Assembly: GCF_031451695.1 (NCBI RefSeq)
Contig: NZ_JARWAM010000012.1
Span: forward strand, 77,015-141,014
Source: Franzmannia qiaohouensis
Lineage (GTDB): Bacteria > Pseudomonadota > Gammaproteobacteria > Pseudomonadales > Halomonadaceae
DNA length: 64,000 bases
Direction: 5' to 3'
Shown here: piece by piece, positions 47,727 through 55,930 of the stretch
How the letters are laid out: every line of letters starts with the position of its first letter
How positions within the stretch are numbered: the first letter of the stretch is position 1
Position numbers and translations under genes: made by a program
The notes under the pieces: model-generated
Told to the model about the DNA's origin: nothing
The model's input: the letters and a program-made list of their open reading frames with translations, nothing else
Databases searched by the model: none

Positions 47727-48373
47727 GTGCGCTGCACCGTACCCGGGTCAAGATATGCGGCCTGACCCGCGCCGAGGATATTGACGCCGCGGTGGCCGCC
47801 GGCGCCGATGCGCTGGGCTTCGTGCTGTGGCCGGGCAGCAAGCGCGCGGTGGACCTCGAGCATCTGGCCGAACTCAGTGCTCGGGTGCCGGCCTTCGTCA
47901 CCCGGGGCGGGCTGTTCGTCGACCAGTCGCCTGCGTTCATCGCCGCCTGCGCACCGCACCTCGATCTACTGCAGTTCCACGGCGACGAGTCGCCAACCTT
48001 CTGCGCGGCGGCCCCGCGGCCCTGGATCAAGGCGCTGCGTATGCGTGACGGCATCGACCTGCATGCCGCGGCGGCGGACTACGCCGGTGCCCGCGGCCTG
48101 CTGCTCGATGCCTACAAGCCCGGCGTGCCGGGGGGCACCGGCGAGACCTTCGACTGGTCGCGAATCCCTGCAAGCCTGGCGGCGCCGGTGATCCTGGCCG
48201 GCGGCCTGACGGCGGCCAATGTCGTCGAGGCCATAGCGGCAGTACGGCCCTTCGCGGTGGATGTTTCCGGGGGTGTGGAACAGGCGCCAGGTATCAAGCA
48301 GGCCGAGTTGATAGGCGATTTTTTGCGGGGCGTGATGGCCGCAGATGATCGATTGAGGCGTATGCCGCACTGA
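47723..48373 (+). CDS. trpF: Phosphoribosylanthranilate isomerase
   Basis: A 216-residue TIM-barrel enzyme of tryptophan synthesis (Amadori rearrangement of phosphoribosylanthranilate). RVKICGLTRAEDIDAAVAAGADALGFVLWPGSKRAV carries the catalytic Cys and GFV phosphate site, and VILAGGLTAANVVEAI with FAVDVSGGVEQAPGIKQ closes the barrel. Its usual neighbour trpB is 5.5 kb further on, beyond the second RiPP island. Confidence 0.96.
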   Translation: MSALHRTRVKICGLTRAEDIDAAVAAGADALGFVLWPGSKRAVDLEHLAELSARVPAFVTRGGLFVDQSPAFIAACAPHLDLLQFHGDESPTFCAAAPRPWIKALRMRDGIDLHAAAADYAGARGLLLDAYKPGVPGGTGETFDWSRIPASLAAPVILAGGLTAANVVEAIAAVRPFAVDVSGGVEQAPGIKQAELIGDFLRGVMAADDRLRRMPH

Positions 48374-48436
48374 TAGCCTGGCAGCAGCGTGTAACAGCGC
48401 CACCTACAATAGTAAAACTCGATGTTTTGGCACTGC

Positions 48437-48466
48437 TTGTTTCTTTTGTGTTAAAGAGTGTATCTT
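48437..48466 (+). promoter_or_regulatory. Promoter of precursor A4
   Basis: TTGTTT at 48437-48442, an 18-bp spacer ending in TG, and TATCTT at 48461-48466. This would start transcription about 50 nt ahead of the A4 ATG. Confidence 0.5.
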
Positions 48467-48523
48467 TGGCTGGATGAAGCCATTAAAAAGTTTTAGCCGT
48501 CCACTCCATACGAGGAGCTATCG

Positions 48524-48751
48524 ATGAAAGGCTTGCATGACAATGGTGTTGAACAGGGTGCACGTCTTGAATACAGCGCCCCGCAGCTCAAGCAGTGGGG
48601 CAGCGTTGCCGCTCTGACACGGCTCGGAGGATCCGGTGGCGCCGGCGATGTCGGCTTCAACCCTGGTGGCAACCAGGTAGGGTCCGACAACGGCAGCGTG
48701 TTCACTCCCGCCAACACTAGCGGCGGTGGCCGAGGCCGCGGAAGGCCCTGA
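48524..48751 (+). CDS. Lasso-type precursor A4
   Basis: A 75-residue peptide with GAGGAG before its ATG. The leader ends EYSAPQLKQWG then SVAALT; Thr32 is at -2 in the shared signature. The core would begin LGGSGGAGD, giving a Leu1-Asp9 ring, but would be 42 residues long, which is unusual for a lasso. It is Gly-rich, contains NPGGNQVGSDNGSVF and ends in an Arg-Gly stretch, GGGRGRGRP. It is sister to A5, which shares the Gly-rich ring, QVGS and NGSVF. It is the first gene of the island and lies 31 bp before the PRTase-PqqD gene. Confidence 0.82.
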   Translation: MKGLHDNGVEQGARLEYSAPQLKQWGSVAALTRLGGSGGAGDVGFNPGGNQVGSDNGSVFTPANTSGGGRGRGRP

Positions 48752-48782
48752 TCGATTGCCAAGGGGGTGAGGTGTTCGACAC

Positions 48783-50006
48783 ATGACGCGTACCGGCCAT
48801 GGGTTGGTGGTGCTGCTTAGCGGTACTATTCCAGCTGAACGCGTCATGTCCTTTACCCGCCAGGACAGCCCGCAAGCCGCGCTGTCTTCTCTGATGGCGG
48901 CTGTCTGTGCCAACCCCCTCTGGGCTGACATGCCCGATGCCCGGTTGGTGGGGCGGGCAGATCCCAATGTGCTGCTGGGCGTGCTAGGTCGCTTTACGGA
49001 CGTCCAGCTCGATCGCTTGCAAGAACTCGCCATCCATCTGCAAGAAGTCCTCTCGCGCCATCGCTACGTCGACTACGCCACTGCCGAGCGAGTGACGGAG
49101 CGCTTGGCCAGCAAGCTGTGCCATGCCCTCGGGCCGGAGCGCATTGCCCGTGCTCGCTTTGCGGCAATTCCACGCGGTGGTTACATCGTGCTGGGCATGC
49201 TGGCGTACTATCTGGATCTGCGTCCTGAACAGTTGGCCAGCATCGATTCGACGCCGTCGGCAGAGGATGACCTGCTTATCGTGGTCGATGACTGCGCGCT
49301 GTCAGGTGTGCGTTTTCAGCAGACGCTGCACACGCTGGCATATAGGCGAGTGGTATTCTGCCCGTTATATGCAGTGCCGGCGCTATGCCGCAACATTGAG
49401 CTGCAAGAGCCAAGGGTAACGCTATGCCTGAACGCCGAGGATCTCCTTGATATCGGCTTCGAGCGCTATGCGGAGGGCTACACTGCCTGGCGTGAAAGGC
49501 GCAAGAAGCTTCTGGCCGGCCATGGTTATTGGGTGGGCATTACCGAGTACGTGGCCTTTGCCTGGTGTGAGCCGCAGACACGCTACTGGGATGAACAGCG
49601 GCAAGGTTTTGCCGCCGGGTGGAACATTTTACCACCTGAGCTGAGTATCAAGCGGCGCGTGGCGGCCCGCGAGCTGGGACATTCCGATGCCCGTTCCACG
49701 CTGCTGGAGCATAGTGGGCCGGGGCCGCTGTTACCCTCGGGTCGACTGCTATGGTTCGATAATGGCGATGAGGTATTGCTCGCTCGATTGACCCTCGATC
49801 AGGGTAGCGCTGTGCCCGTCTTTAATCTGGAAGGTGTGGCAGCAGATATGTGGCGTTGCCTGCTGGGTAGCGGAACACTCGAAGCCGCTCAGGCTGCGCT
49901 GTTGGAACTCTATCAGGTTGATGCTGATCGGCTGTTCAATGATTTGCAGGCGTTTCTGGCGCAGCTGGTCGACAATAAGCTCCTCATAGTGGTTGATACG
50001 CCCTGA
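48783..50006 (+). CDS. Phosphoribosyltransferase-like domain fused to PqqD-like RRE
   Basis: A 407-residue protein. Residues about 120-200 resemble a type I phosphoribosyltransferase: FAAIPRGGYIVLGML and LLIVVDDCALSG, which has the VVDDxxxSG pattern of the PRPP-binding loop at 167-175. The last 85 residues (LLWFDNGDEVLLARLTLDQGSAVPVFNLEGVAADMWRCLL..., about 320-407) have a PqqD-like RRE pattern. So an enzyme-like domain is physically joined to a leader-recognition domain. A normal B1 protein is absent from this island, so the fusion probably recruits precursors A4-A6 to the cyclase. Whether it transfers a phosphoribosyl group is unknown. Confidence 0.72.
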   Translation: MTRTGHGLVVLLSGTIPAERVMSFTRQDSPQAALSSLMAAVCANPLWADMPDARLVGRADPNVLLGVLGRFTDVQLDRLQELAIHLQEVLSRHRYVDYATAERVTERLASKLCHALGPERIARARFAAIPRGGYIVLGMLAYYLDLRPEQLASIDSTPSAEDDLLIVVDDCALSGVRFQQTLHTLAYRRVVFCPLYAVPALCRNIELQEPRVTLCLNAEDLLDIGFERYAEGYTAWRERRKKLLAGHGYWVGITEYVAFAWCEPQTRYWDEQRQGFAAGWNILPPELSIKRRVAARELGHSDARSTLLEHSGPGPLLPSGRLLWFDNGDEVLLARLTLDQGSAVPVFNLEGVAADMWRCLLGSGTLEAAQAALLELYQVDADRLFNDLQAFLAQLVDNKLLIVVDTP

Positions 50007-50021
50007 CCCTGGAGGTCGTGC

Positions 50022-51947
50022 ATGAGCGGTATTTGCGGCATCGTTCGTCTTGATGGCGCCGCCGTCACCCGTGCTGAACTCGAGGCGATGGTGGCGCCCG
50101 CCGCGTACCGTGGCAGGGAGGGCATCAGCTATCTGCAAGCCGGTGCTGCGGGCCTCGCCTGTCTGTCGCTTGATACCCTGCGTGGTGGCAGAGGGGTATG
50201 CGAACCGCTGGCGGCTCCCGATGCAGGCCTGGCCGTGGCGGCTACTGCAAGAATCGACAACCGCCAGGTGCTTTGCGAATCGCTGGATGAACCGTCGAGC
50301 GATGGCGCGCTGATCCTCAAGACGCTGTTAGCCTATCCTGAGGATGCCCCGGCACGGCTGCTGGGTGACTTCGCCTATGCATGCTGGGATCAGCGCCGCG
50401 GCCGCTTGACCTTGGCGAGAGATGCGATGGGCATGCGCTCGCTCTACTTTCGAGTGGAGTCCAACCGTGTGCTGTTTGCCTCCGAGATCAGCCAGCTGCT
50501 TGCCGTGAGTAACCGAGCAGAGCGAATCGACGAGCAGACGGTAGCTCGCTACCTCGCCGACATGCAGGTCCCTGGTGGGCATACCTTCTATCAGGGCGTC
50601 GATGAGGTCAGGCAGGCTGAAGAGGTCATCATCACGATGACCGGCAGCGTATCGCGCCGCTACTTCTGGCAGCCCGACGCCGGGCAGCGGCTGCATTACA
50701 CCGATGTGCGCGAGTATGACGAGCATTTCCGTGAGCTGATGGCCGATGTCATGCGCGCTCGTCTTGTCACCAAATCGTTCATGGGCATCAGCCTGAGCGG
50801 AGGCATGGACTCCTCGACAGCGGCATCAATGGGTGGCTGGCTGGCCGAGCAAGGCGAAGACGTCGCATCCATGAAGGCCTACAGTTGGGCCTTCTCGCGC
50901 TTTCCCGAGTGTGACGAGCGCGACAATATCCATAAAGTAGCGGATCGCTATGCGATTCCAGTACACGAAATTGCCGCAGAGGAGACCTACCCCCTCGTGG
51001 ATCTCGCGGCGTATCGTCCTCATCAGGACGATCCCTACATGTCCATTTACCACGCCTATATGCACCGCGCGATATCTGCCGCCGCGGCTGACGGAGCGAG
51101 TGGCATGATGTTTGGCTTCCGTGGCGACCTGATGAGCGGGGAGGCGGTGTTCGACATTGCTGGAATGCTGCGAGACGGACTCTATGCCGAGTCTCGACGT
51201 GAGCTGGCACGACTCTCGCGGATGTACGGTGCCTCGCGGTTAGCCACCTTGCGTGAGCATGTCGTGACGCCGCTGCTTGTCGATCTCGTGCCGCGTCGAG
51301 TGGCCATGCGTTGGAGGCAGCTGTTGGATGCAGGCCGCGACCGCCTTGGGCGGCTTTCGCATCAGGCCGCTCCACTGCCAACGTGGCTGGGGCAGCGGGC
51401 GGGGGACTACGTTGACCGGGGCTTCCTGCGGCAAGCAGGATTGCCGCAGCGCGATCCAGAGGCCACGTACGGTGAGGGGTGGCCTGGTTATGCGGCGCGG
51501 CAACGCTTCACCTTGATGAGTTCGCCGCTGGCGTCTCGTGTTGTTCAGTTTAGCGAACGTCTATGCGCCCGCTATGGGGTGGATTTTTTTGACCCCTGGA
51601 GTGACCGGCGGGTAGTCGAGTTCGTGCTTGCCTGCCCCCAGCACCTCATCACGCGGCCGCGCCAGTTCAAGCGGCTCGCCAAGCGTTCGATGAGCGGGAT
51701 AATGCCTCGCGATGCGATCCATGCGGCCCATAAGGTATCGCCAGAACCGCTCTACCTGCATGCCCTGCGTGAAGAGGCACACGACACCGTACGTGACTTG
51801 GTGACCGACAGTCGCTGCGCGTCCATGGGATTTGTCGATGAGCGCTGCCTGCAGCGGCAGTGCGAGAGCCTGCTTAGCGGCGAGCGCAACGACATCGATC
51901 TGTGGCCGATGCTCTCTCTCGAGCTATGGCTGCGTCGGCACTGGTAG
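50022..51947 (+). CDS. Lasso cyclase C2 (asparagine synthetase homologue)
   Basis: A 641-residue protein beginning MSGICGIVRLDG, so the glutaminase Cys2 is absent as in lasso cyclases. The C-terminal synthetase domain has SGGMDSS at 259-265, the normal pyrophosphate-loop motif, unlike the SSGKDST variant in C1. GGAG precedes the ATG. It is in line with A4 and the PRTase-PqqD gene. It should close rings for A4 and A5 on Asp9. Confidence 0.9.
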   Translation: MSGICGIVRLDGAAVTRAELEAMVAPAAYRGREGISYLQAGAAGLACLSLDTLRGGRGVCEPLAAPDAGLAVAATARIDNRQVLCESLDEPSSDGALILKTLLAYPEDAPARLLGDFAYACWDQRRGRLTLARDAMGMRSLYFRVESNRVLFASEISQLLAVSNRAERIDEQTVARYLADMQVPGGHTFYQGVDEVRQAEEVIITMTGSVSRRYFWQPDAGQRLHYTDVREYDEHFRELMADVMRARLVTKSFMGISLSGGMDSSTAASMGGWLAEQGEDVASMKAYSWAFSRFPECDERDNIHKVADRYAIPVHEIAAEETYPLVDLAAYRPHQDDPYMSIYHAYMHRAISAAAADGASGMMFGFRGDLMSGEAVFDIAGMLRDGLYAESRRELARLSRMYGASRLATLREHVVTPLLVDLVPRRVAMRWRQLLDAGRDRLGRLSHQAAPLPTWLGQRAGDYVDRGFLRQAGLPQRDPEATYGEGWPGYAARQRFTLMSSPLASRVVQFSERLCARYGVDFFDPWSDRRVVEFVLACPQHLITRPRQFKRLAKRSMSGIMPRDAIHAAHKVSPEPLYLHALREEAHDTVRDLVTDSRCASMGFVDERCLQRQCESLLSGERNDIDLWPMLSLELWLRRHW

Positions 51948-51995
51948 CCCGGAAGAGGCGATGTTGCCCAGGATGGCGTGGCCTCATGCTGCGAG

Positions 51996-52024
51996 TTGAC
52001 TAAAATCAGTCGCCGTTCTAAATG
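51996..52024 (+). promoter_or_regulatory. Promoter of precursor A5
   Basis: TTGACT at 51996-52001, exactly 17 bp, then TAAATG at 52019-52024. The resulting transcript would start about 80 nt before the A5 ATG. Confidence 0.6.
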
Positions 52025-52114
52025 TTTCATCTTGTATCGCATTGTTACAGGGCATAGTTTTGTAGTGTGCTGATCAGGCACGGCTGGCCGTAACTATGCG
52101 CAGGAGTGTTGGCA

Positions 52115-52312
52115 ATGATGAACAATGAAGAAAAAACAACCGGTGAACGTCTTGGCTATGCAGCGCCACAATTGAAGCGGTGGGGGGATATATCCGACAT
52201 GACCCAGCTGGGTAATTCGGGTGGGCCCGGAGACATTGGCTACAACAAGCCGGGTAAGCAGGTAGGCTCCGAGAACGGAAGCGTCTTCCCCGGCGGCCAT
52301 ACCTACGATTGA
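52115..52312 (+). CDS. Lasso-type precursor A5
   Basis: A 65-residue peptide starting at ATG 52115, 8 bp after AGGAG; the GTG at 52106 lies within the ribosome-binding site. Leader GYAAPQLKRWG then DISDMT follows the shared signature with Thr30 at -2. The core begins LGNSGGPGD, a Leu1-Asp9 ring, and runs 34 residues to HTYD. It aligns with A4 over the ring and over KQVGSENGSVF. The hairpin CTTGATT...AATCAAG about 20 bp later may end the transcript. Confidence 0.84.
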   Translation: MMNNEEKTTGERLGYAAPQLKRWGDISDMTQLGNSGGPGDIGYNKPGKQVGSENGSVFPGGHTYD

Positions 52313-52514
52313 TCTGGCTCGCTTGATTATAGCAATCAAGGACTGATGTTGGCTCGATGGCTGCCCAGGCTGTCGGGCCATATTGCCGTTGATGAGCAGC
52401 GTGGGCTGCAGTAGCGGTTAAGGCTGGAGTGTAAGTAGATGTTGTGCTAATTTTTCATTACGTTTCCGATCATGCCTGCCTGCGCTGAGCAGGCTTACGA
52501 GAGAGGTATTACCC

Positions 52515-52682
52515 ATGGCTAGCCGAGAGCATACTCCTGCTGATGCAGCGTCGCAGCGAATTGCGTACCAGCCACCTCAGATCAAGCAGTGGGGCGAGGT
52601 AACGGACATCACCCGCGATCGGAATCTGGATCCTATTGGTAGCGATCCAGGCAGCACGGTGCCTGACATCACTCCCGTGTAA
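52515..52682 (+). CDS. RiPP precursor A6 with atypical core
   Basis: A 55-residue peptide, too short for usual gene callers. AGAGGT lies 7 bp before the ATG. The leader has AYQPPQIKQWG then EVTDIT, the same signature as A4 and A5. Taking Thr33 as -2 the core begins DRNLDPIGSD, with acids at 1, 5 and 10 but none at 7-9. Shifted cleavage sites could allow an Asn1-Asp8 or Arg1-Asp9 ring. It is therefore either a lasso with altered cleavage or another product class. It lies 50 bp before the third HprK-like gene. Confidence 0.72.
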   Translation: MASREHTPADAASQRIAYQPPQIKQWGEVTDITRDRNLDPIGSDPGSTVPDITPV

Positions 52683-52732
52683 TATCGGTAGCATCCCATC
52701 ATCACCTGTGTGAATGACCCACTGACCCGTCG

Positions 52733-53743
52733 ATGAGCCACCGCTATCTTATCTTCGGGCAGCGTGTGTCTACCGAGCGCCGCTTTCGCACGCCGATGAC
52801 CTCGGTGGCGCCCTCCGGTGAGTCGGATTTGCGTTTTGACTGCCGTGTCGTGTGCCACGCACCGAGCCTGGCGGCAGACGCCTGCCTATACGCTAGCCCC
52901 GACAAGAACCACTACGGCGAGTCGGCCGTTCAGCTGTATGCGGTTGCCGATGGCTATGTGATGCGTTTCCCGCGGGTGGCGGATTTTACGCTTACCCCAG
53001 GGCATATTGACTGCCAGCTGCTCGATCCTGCGCTCGACTACATGGTAGAGGTCTGCCTGCTCGGCCATGTTTTCAGCTGTTACCTCGAGCTCTCGGGGGT
53101 CACGGCACTGCACGCCGGCGCCGTCGAGGTAGATGGCCGAGCGGTGCTGTTTGCAGCGGATCGTACCGGCGGCAAGAGTACGCTGGTGACTTCGCTGGTC
53201 AAGGCGGGCTTTGCCTTGCTGGCCGATGATATCTCGGCGCTGTCCATCACTGCCCATGGGGTGCGTTGCCTGCATGGCTTTCCGCAACTCAAGATGACGC
53301 CGGAGCAGGTGCGGCGTTTCGTCTCGGGTGAGCAGGATTACCCGCTGGTGCATCCGGCATTTACCAAGTTGAGCGTGCCACTGCAGGCGCTGGGCCGGGC
53401 GGCGACTGAGCCGCTGCCGGTGGCTGCGATCTATCTTCTGGCGCGTGAGCGGGAGGTTGGGCCTGATGCCCGCCCGCAGATAGTTCCCGTGCCGGCCTCG
53501 GAGGCCGTGATTCATCTGGCTCGCCACTCTTTCCTGTGGCATCTGCTCGAGACCCAGCGCGGAGGTCGGGCGTTTGCGCCGGGAGTGGCCCGACCTGCGG
53601 CTGCCGATCTTCGTATTGACCGCTTCATGCGTCTGTCGCGAATTGCTGGCCAGGTGCCTGTCCGCCATCTGCATTATCCGAGCGGCTACCAGTGGTTACC
53701 GGATGTTCATCAAGCCATCGTCGATGATGTGACGACGCTCTAA
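52733..53743 (+). CDS. HprK-like kinase 3
   Basis: A 336-residue protein with HPr-kinase-like features: LHAGAVEVDGRAVLFAADRTGGKSTLVTSLV (P-loop GGKST at 146-150) and LLADDISAL. It is much diverged from the two kinases at 21-24 kb and lacks their RYxYHTYG and RRPW segments. Precursors A4, A5 and A6 in its island end in Pro, Asp and Val, so it cannot modify a C-terminal Ser here as the paeninodin kinase does. Its target may be an internal Ser or Thr, or a precursor of the other locus. It is the last gene before the trpB promoter. Confidence 0.75.
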   Translation: MSHRYLIFGQRVSTERRFRTPMTSVAPSGESDLRFDCRVVCHAPSLAADACLYASPDKNHYGESAVQLYAVADGYVMRFPRVADFTLTPGHIDCQLLDPALDYMVEVCLLGHVFSCYLELSGVTALHAGAVEVDGRAVLFAADRTGGKSTLVTSLVKAGFALLADDISALSITAHGVRCLHGFPQLKMTPEQVRRFVSGEQDYPLVHPAFTKLSVPLQALGRAATEPLPVAAIYLLAREREVGPDARPQIVPVPASEAVIHLARHSFLWHLLETQRGGRAFAPGVARPAAADLRIDRFMRLSRIAGQVPVRHLHYPSGYQWLPDVHQAIVDDVTTL

Positions 53744-53758
53744 AAGCCGTTCAAAACC

Positions 53759-53767
53759 TGCTATGCT
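53759..53767 (+). promoter_or_regulatory. Extended -10 promoter upstream of trpB
   Basis: TGC-TATGCT at 53759-53767 is an extended -10 element about 85 bp ahead of the trpB start. It would give trpBA its own promoter now that the island cuts it off from trpF. Confidence 0.5.
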
Positions 53768-53848
53768 CCGGGGTCGGTTCGTATCGCAAGCCATGCGGTG
53801 CGCACCAGGTACGCCAATCCGCTCAAGCGACCCTGTGAGGTGTCTTTC

Positions 53849-55063
53849 GTGACCAAGTTCAGCGACCTGACCCGACTGCCCGATGCGCGCGGCCATTTCG
53901 GCCCCTACGGCGGCCGGTTCGTTTCGGAAACGTTGAGCTTCGCCCTGGATGAACTCGAGAAGAACTACGCCGCGATGCGCGACGATCCCGACTTCCAGGC
54001 GGAATTCGACTATGATCTGGCCCATTTCGTGGGGCGGCCCTCGCCGCTGTATCATGCCAAACGTTGGTCGGATTCACTGGGCGGTGCGCAGATCTGGCTC
54101 AAGCGCGAGGACTTGAATCACACCGGCGCGCACAAGGTCAACAACACCGTGGGCCAGGCGCTGCTGGCCAAGAAGAGCGGCAAGCCGCGGGTGATCGCCG
54201 AAACCGGCGCCGGCCAGCACGGCGTGGCCACCGCCACCGTGGCGGCGCGCCTGGGCCTCAAGTGCGAGGTCTACATGGGCGCCGAAGACGTCCAGCGCCA
54301 GAAGCTCAACGTCTACCGCATGCACCTGCTGGGCGCCAAGGTGATCCCCGTGGAGTCCGGTACCCGGACCCTCAAGGACGCCATGAACGAAGCGCTGCGC
54401 GACTGGGTGACCAACGTCGACGACACCTTCTATATCATCGGTACCGTGGCCGGCCCGCACCCCTATCCGCTGCTGGTGCGCGATTTCAACGCCGTGGCCG
54501 GTCGCGAGGCGCGTCGCCAGTCGCTGGAGCAGATCGGCCGGCTGCCGGACGCGCTGATCGCCTGCGTGGGTGGCGGCTCCAATGCCATGGGCCTGTTCTA
54601 TCCGTTCGTCGAGGACGACGAGGTGGTCATGTACGGCGTCGAGGCGGGCGGTGACGGCGTCGAGACCGGGCGCCACGCCGCGCCGCTGGCCTCCAATGCG
54701 CCGCGCGGCGTACTGCACGGTAACCGCACCTACCTGATGTCCGACGAAGCCGGCCAGGTCTCCGATACCCACTCGATCTCCGCCGGGCTCGACTATCCCG
54801 GCGTGGGCCCCGAGCACGCCCTGTGGAAGGACGTCGGGCGCGTCAACTACGTCGCCGCCAACGACCAGCAGGTGCTCGAGGCGTTCCGCGAGCTGACCCA
54901 TATGGAAGGCATCATGCCGGCGCTGGAGTCGGCCCACGCCCTGGCCCACGCCAAGGTGCTGGCACCCACCATGCGTCGCGACCAGCACATCGTGATCAAT
55001 CTCTCCGGTCGCGGTGACAAGGACATCATGACGGTGGCCCAGCTCGACGGCATTGAATTCTAA
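53849..55063 (+). CDS. trpB: Tryptophan synthase beta chain
   Basis: A PLP enzyme of 404 residues joining indole and serine. The start is taken as GTG 53849 (VTKFSDLTRLPDARGHFGPYGG) with GTGAGG upstream; the earlier ATG at 53798 adds 17 residues not seen in TrpB. The aldimine Lys is in NHTGAHKVNNTVGQALLAKKSG, and the phosphate-binding GGGSNAMG is intact. It is followed by trpA after 9 bp. Confidence 0.97.
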   Translation: MTKFSDLTRLPDARGHFGPYGGRFVSETLSFALDELEKNYAAMRDDPDFQAEFDYDLAHFVGRPSPLYHAKRWSDSLGGAQIWLKREDLNHTGAHKVNNTVGQALLAKKSGKPRVIAETGAGQHGVATATVAARLGLKCEVYMGAEDVQRQKLNVYRMHLLGAKVIPVESGTRTLKDAMNEALRDWVTNVDDTFYIIGTVAGPHPYPLLVRDFNAVAGREARRQSLEQIGRLPDALIACVGGGSNAMGLFYPFVEDDEVVMYGVEAGGDGVETGRHAAPLASNAPRGVLHGNRTYLMSDEAGQVSDTHSISAGLDYPGVGPEHALWKDVGRVNYVAANDQQVLEAFRELTHMEGIMPALESAHALAHAKVLAPTMRRDQHIVINLSGRGDKDIMTVAQLDGIEF

Positions 55064-55072
55064 GGACCCGCG

Positions 55073-55876
55073 ATGAACCGTATCGATCAACGCTTCGCCG
55101 AGCTCAAGGCGCAGGGCCGCAAGGCCCTGATCCCCTATATTACCGCCGGCGACCCGGGCCCCGAGCACACCGTGGGCTTCATGCACGCCCTGGTCGAGGC
55201 CGGTGCCGATATCGTCGAGCTCGGGGTGCCGTTCTCCGATCCCATGGCCGATGGCCCGGTGATCCAGAAGGCTTGCGAGCGGGCGCTCTCCAAGGGTACC
55301 CGGCTTGTCGACCTGTTCGACATGGTGCGCGAGTTTCGCCGCACCGACAGCACCACCCCGGTGGTGCTGATGGGCTACCTCAACCCCGTCGAGCGGATCG
55401 GCTACGACACCTTCGCCGATGCCGCCGCCGAGGCGGGTGTCGACGGGGTGCTGACTGTTGACATGCCGCCGGAAGAGGCCGAGGAGTTCGGCCCGGTGCT
55501 CAAGGCCCGTGGCCTGGCGTCGATCTTCCTGGTTGCCCCTACCACCTCCAACGCTCGGGCCGCTACAATATGCGCCCATGGCGAAGGTTATCTTTACTAT
55601 GTCTCGCTCAAGGGCGTGACCGGCTCCGCCAGCCTCGACGCCGAAGACGTCGCCAGCCATCTGGCGCCGCTGCGCGAGATGACCGATCTGCCGCTGTGCG
55701 TTGGCTTCGGCATTCGCGACGGCGCCTCGGCGGCGGCGGTGGCCCAGGTCGCCGACGGCGTGATCGTCGGTTCGGCGCTGGTCAACCGCATCGCCGACAG
55801 CGCCGACGACCCGGCCGCCATCGCGCCGCAGCTCAAGGCCGTGCTCGGCGAGATGCGCCGTGCCATGGACGCTTGA
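55073..55876 (+). CDS. trpA: Tryptophan synthase alpha chain
   Basis: A 267-residue TIM barrel that cleaves indole-3-glycerol phosphate. ELGVPFSDPMADGPVIQKACERAL carries the catalytic Glu, VDMPPEEAEEFGPVLK the second acidic site, and YYVSLKGVTG and GFGIRDGASA the phosphate site. It forms an alpha2-beta2 complex with TrpB. Confidence 0.97.
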   Translation: MNRIDQRFAELKAQGRKALIPYITAGDPGPEHTVGFMHALVEAGADIVELGVPFSDPMADGPVIQKACERALSKGTRLVDLFDMVREFRRTDSTTPVVLMGYLNPVERIGYDTFADAAAEAGVDGVLTVDMPPEEAEEFGPVLKARGLASIFLVAPTTSNARAATICAHGEGYLYYVSLKGVTGSASLDAEDVASHLAPLREMTDLPLCVGFGIRDGASAAAVAQVADGVIVGSALVNRIADSADDPAAIAPQLKAVLGEMRRAMDA

Positions 55877-55930
55877 GCGAGCGCCATAACGCGATGACTC
55901 CATGACTCAGCATACGGGAAGCATTCTGAC

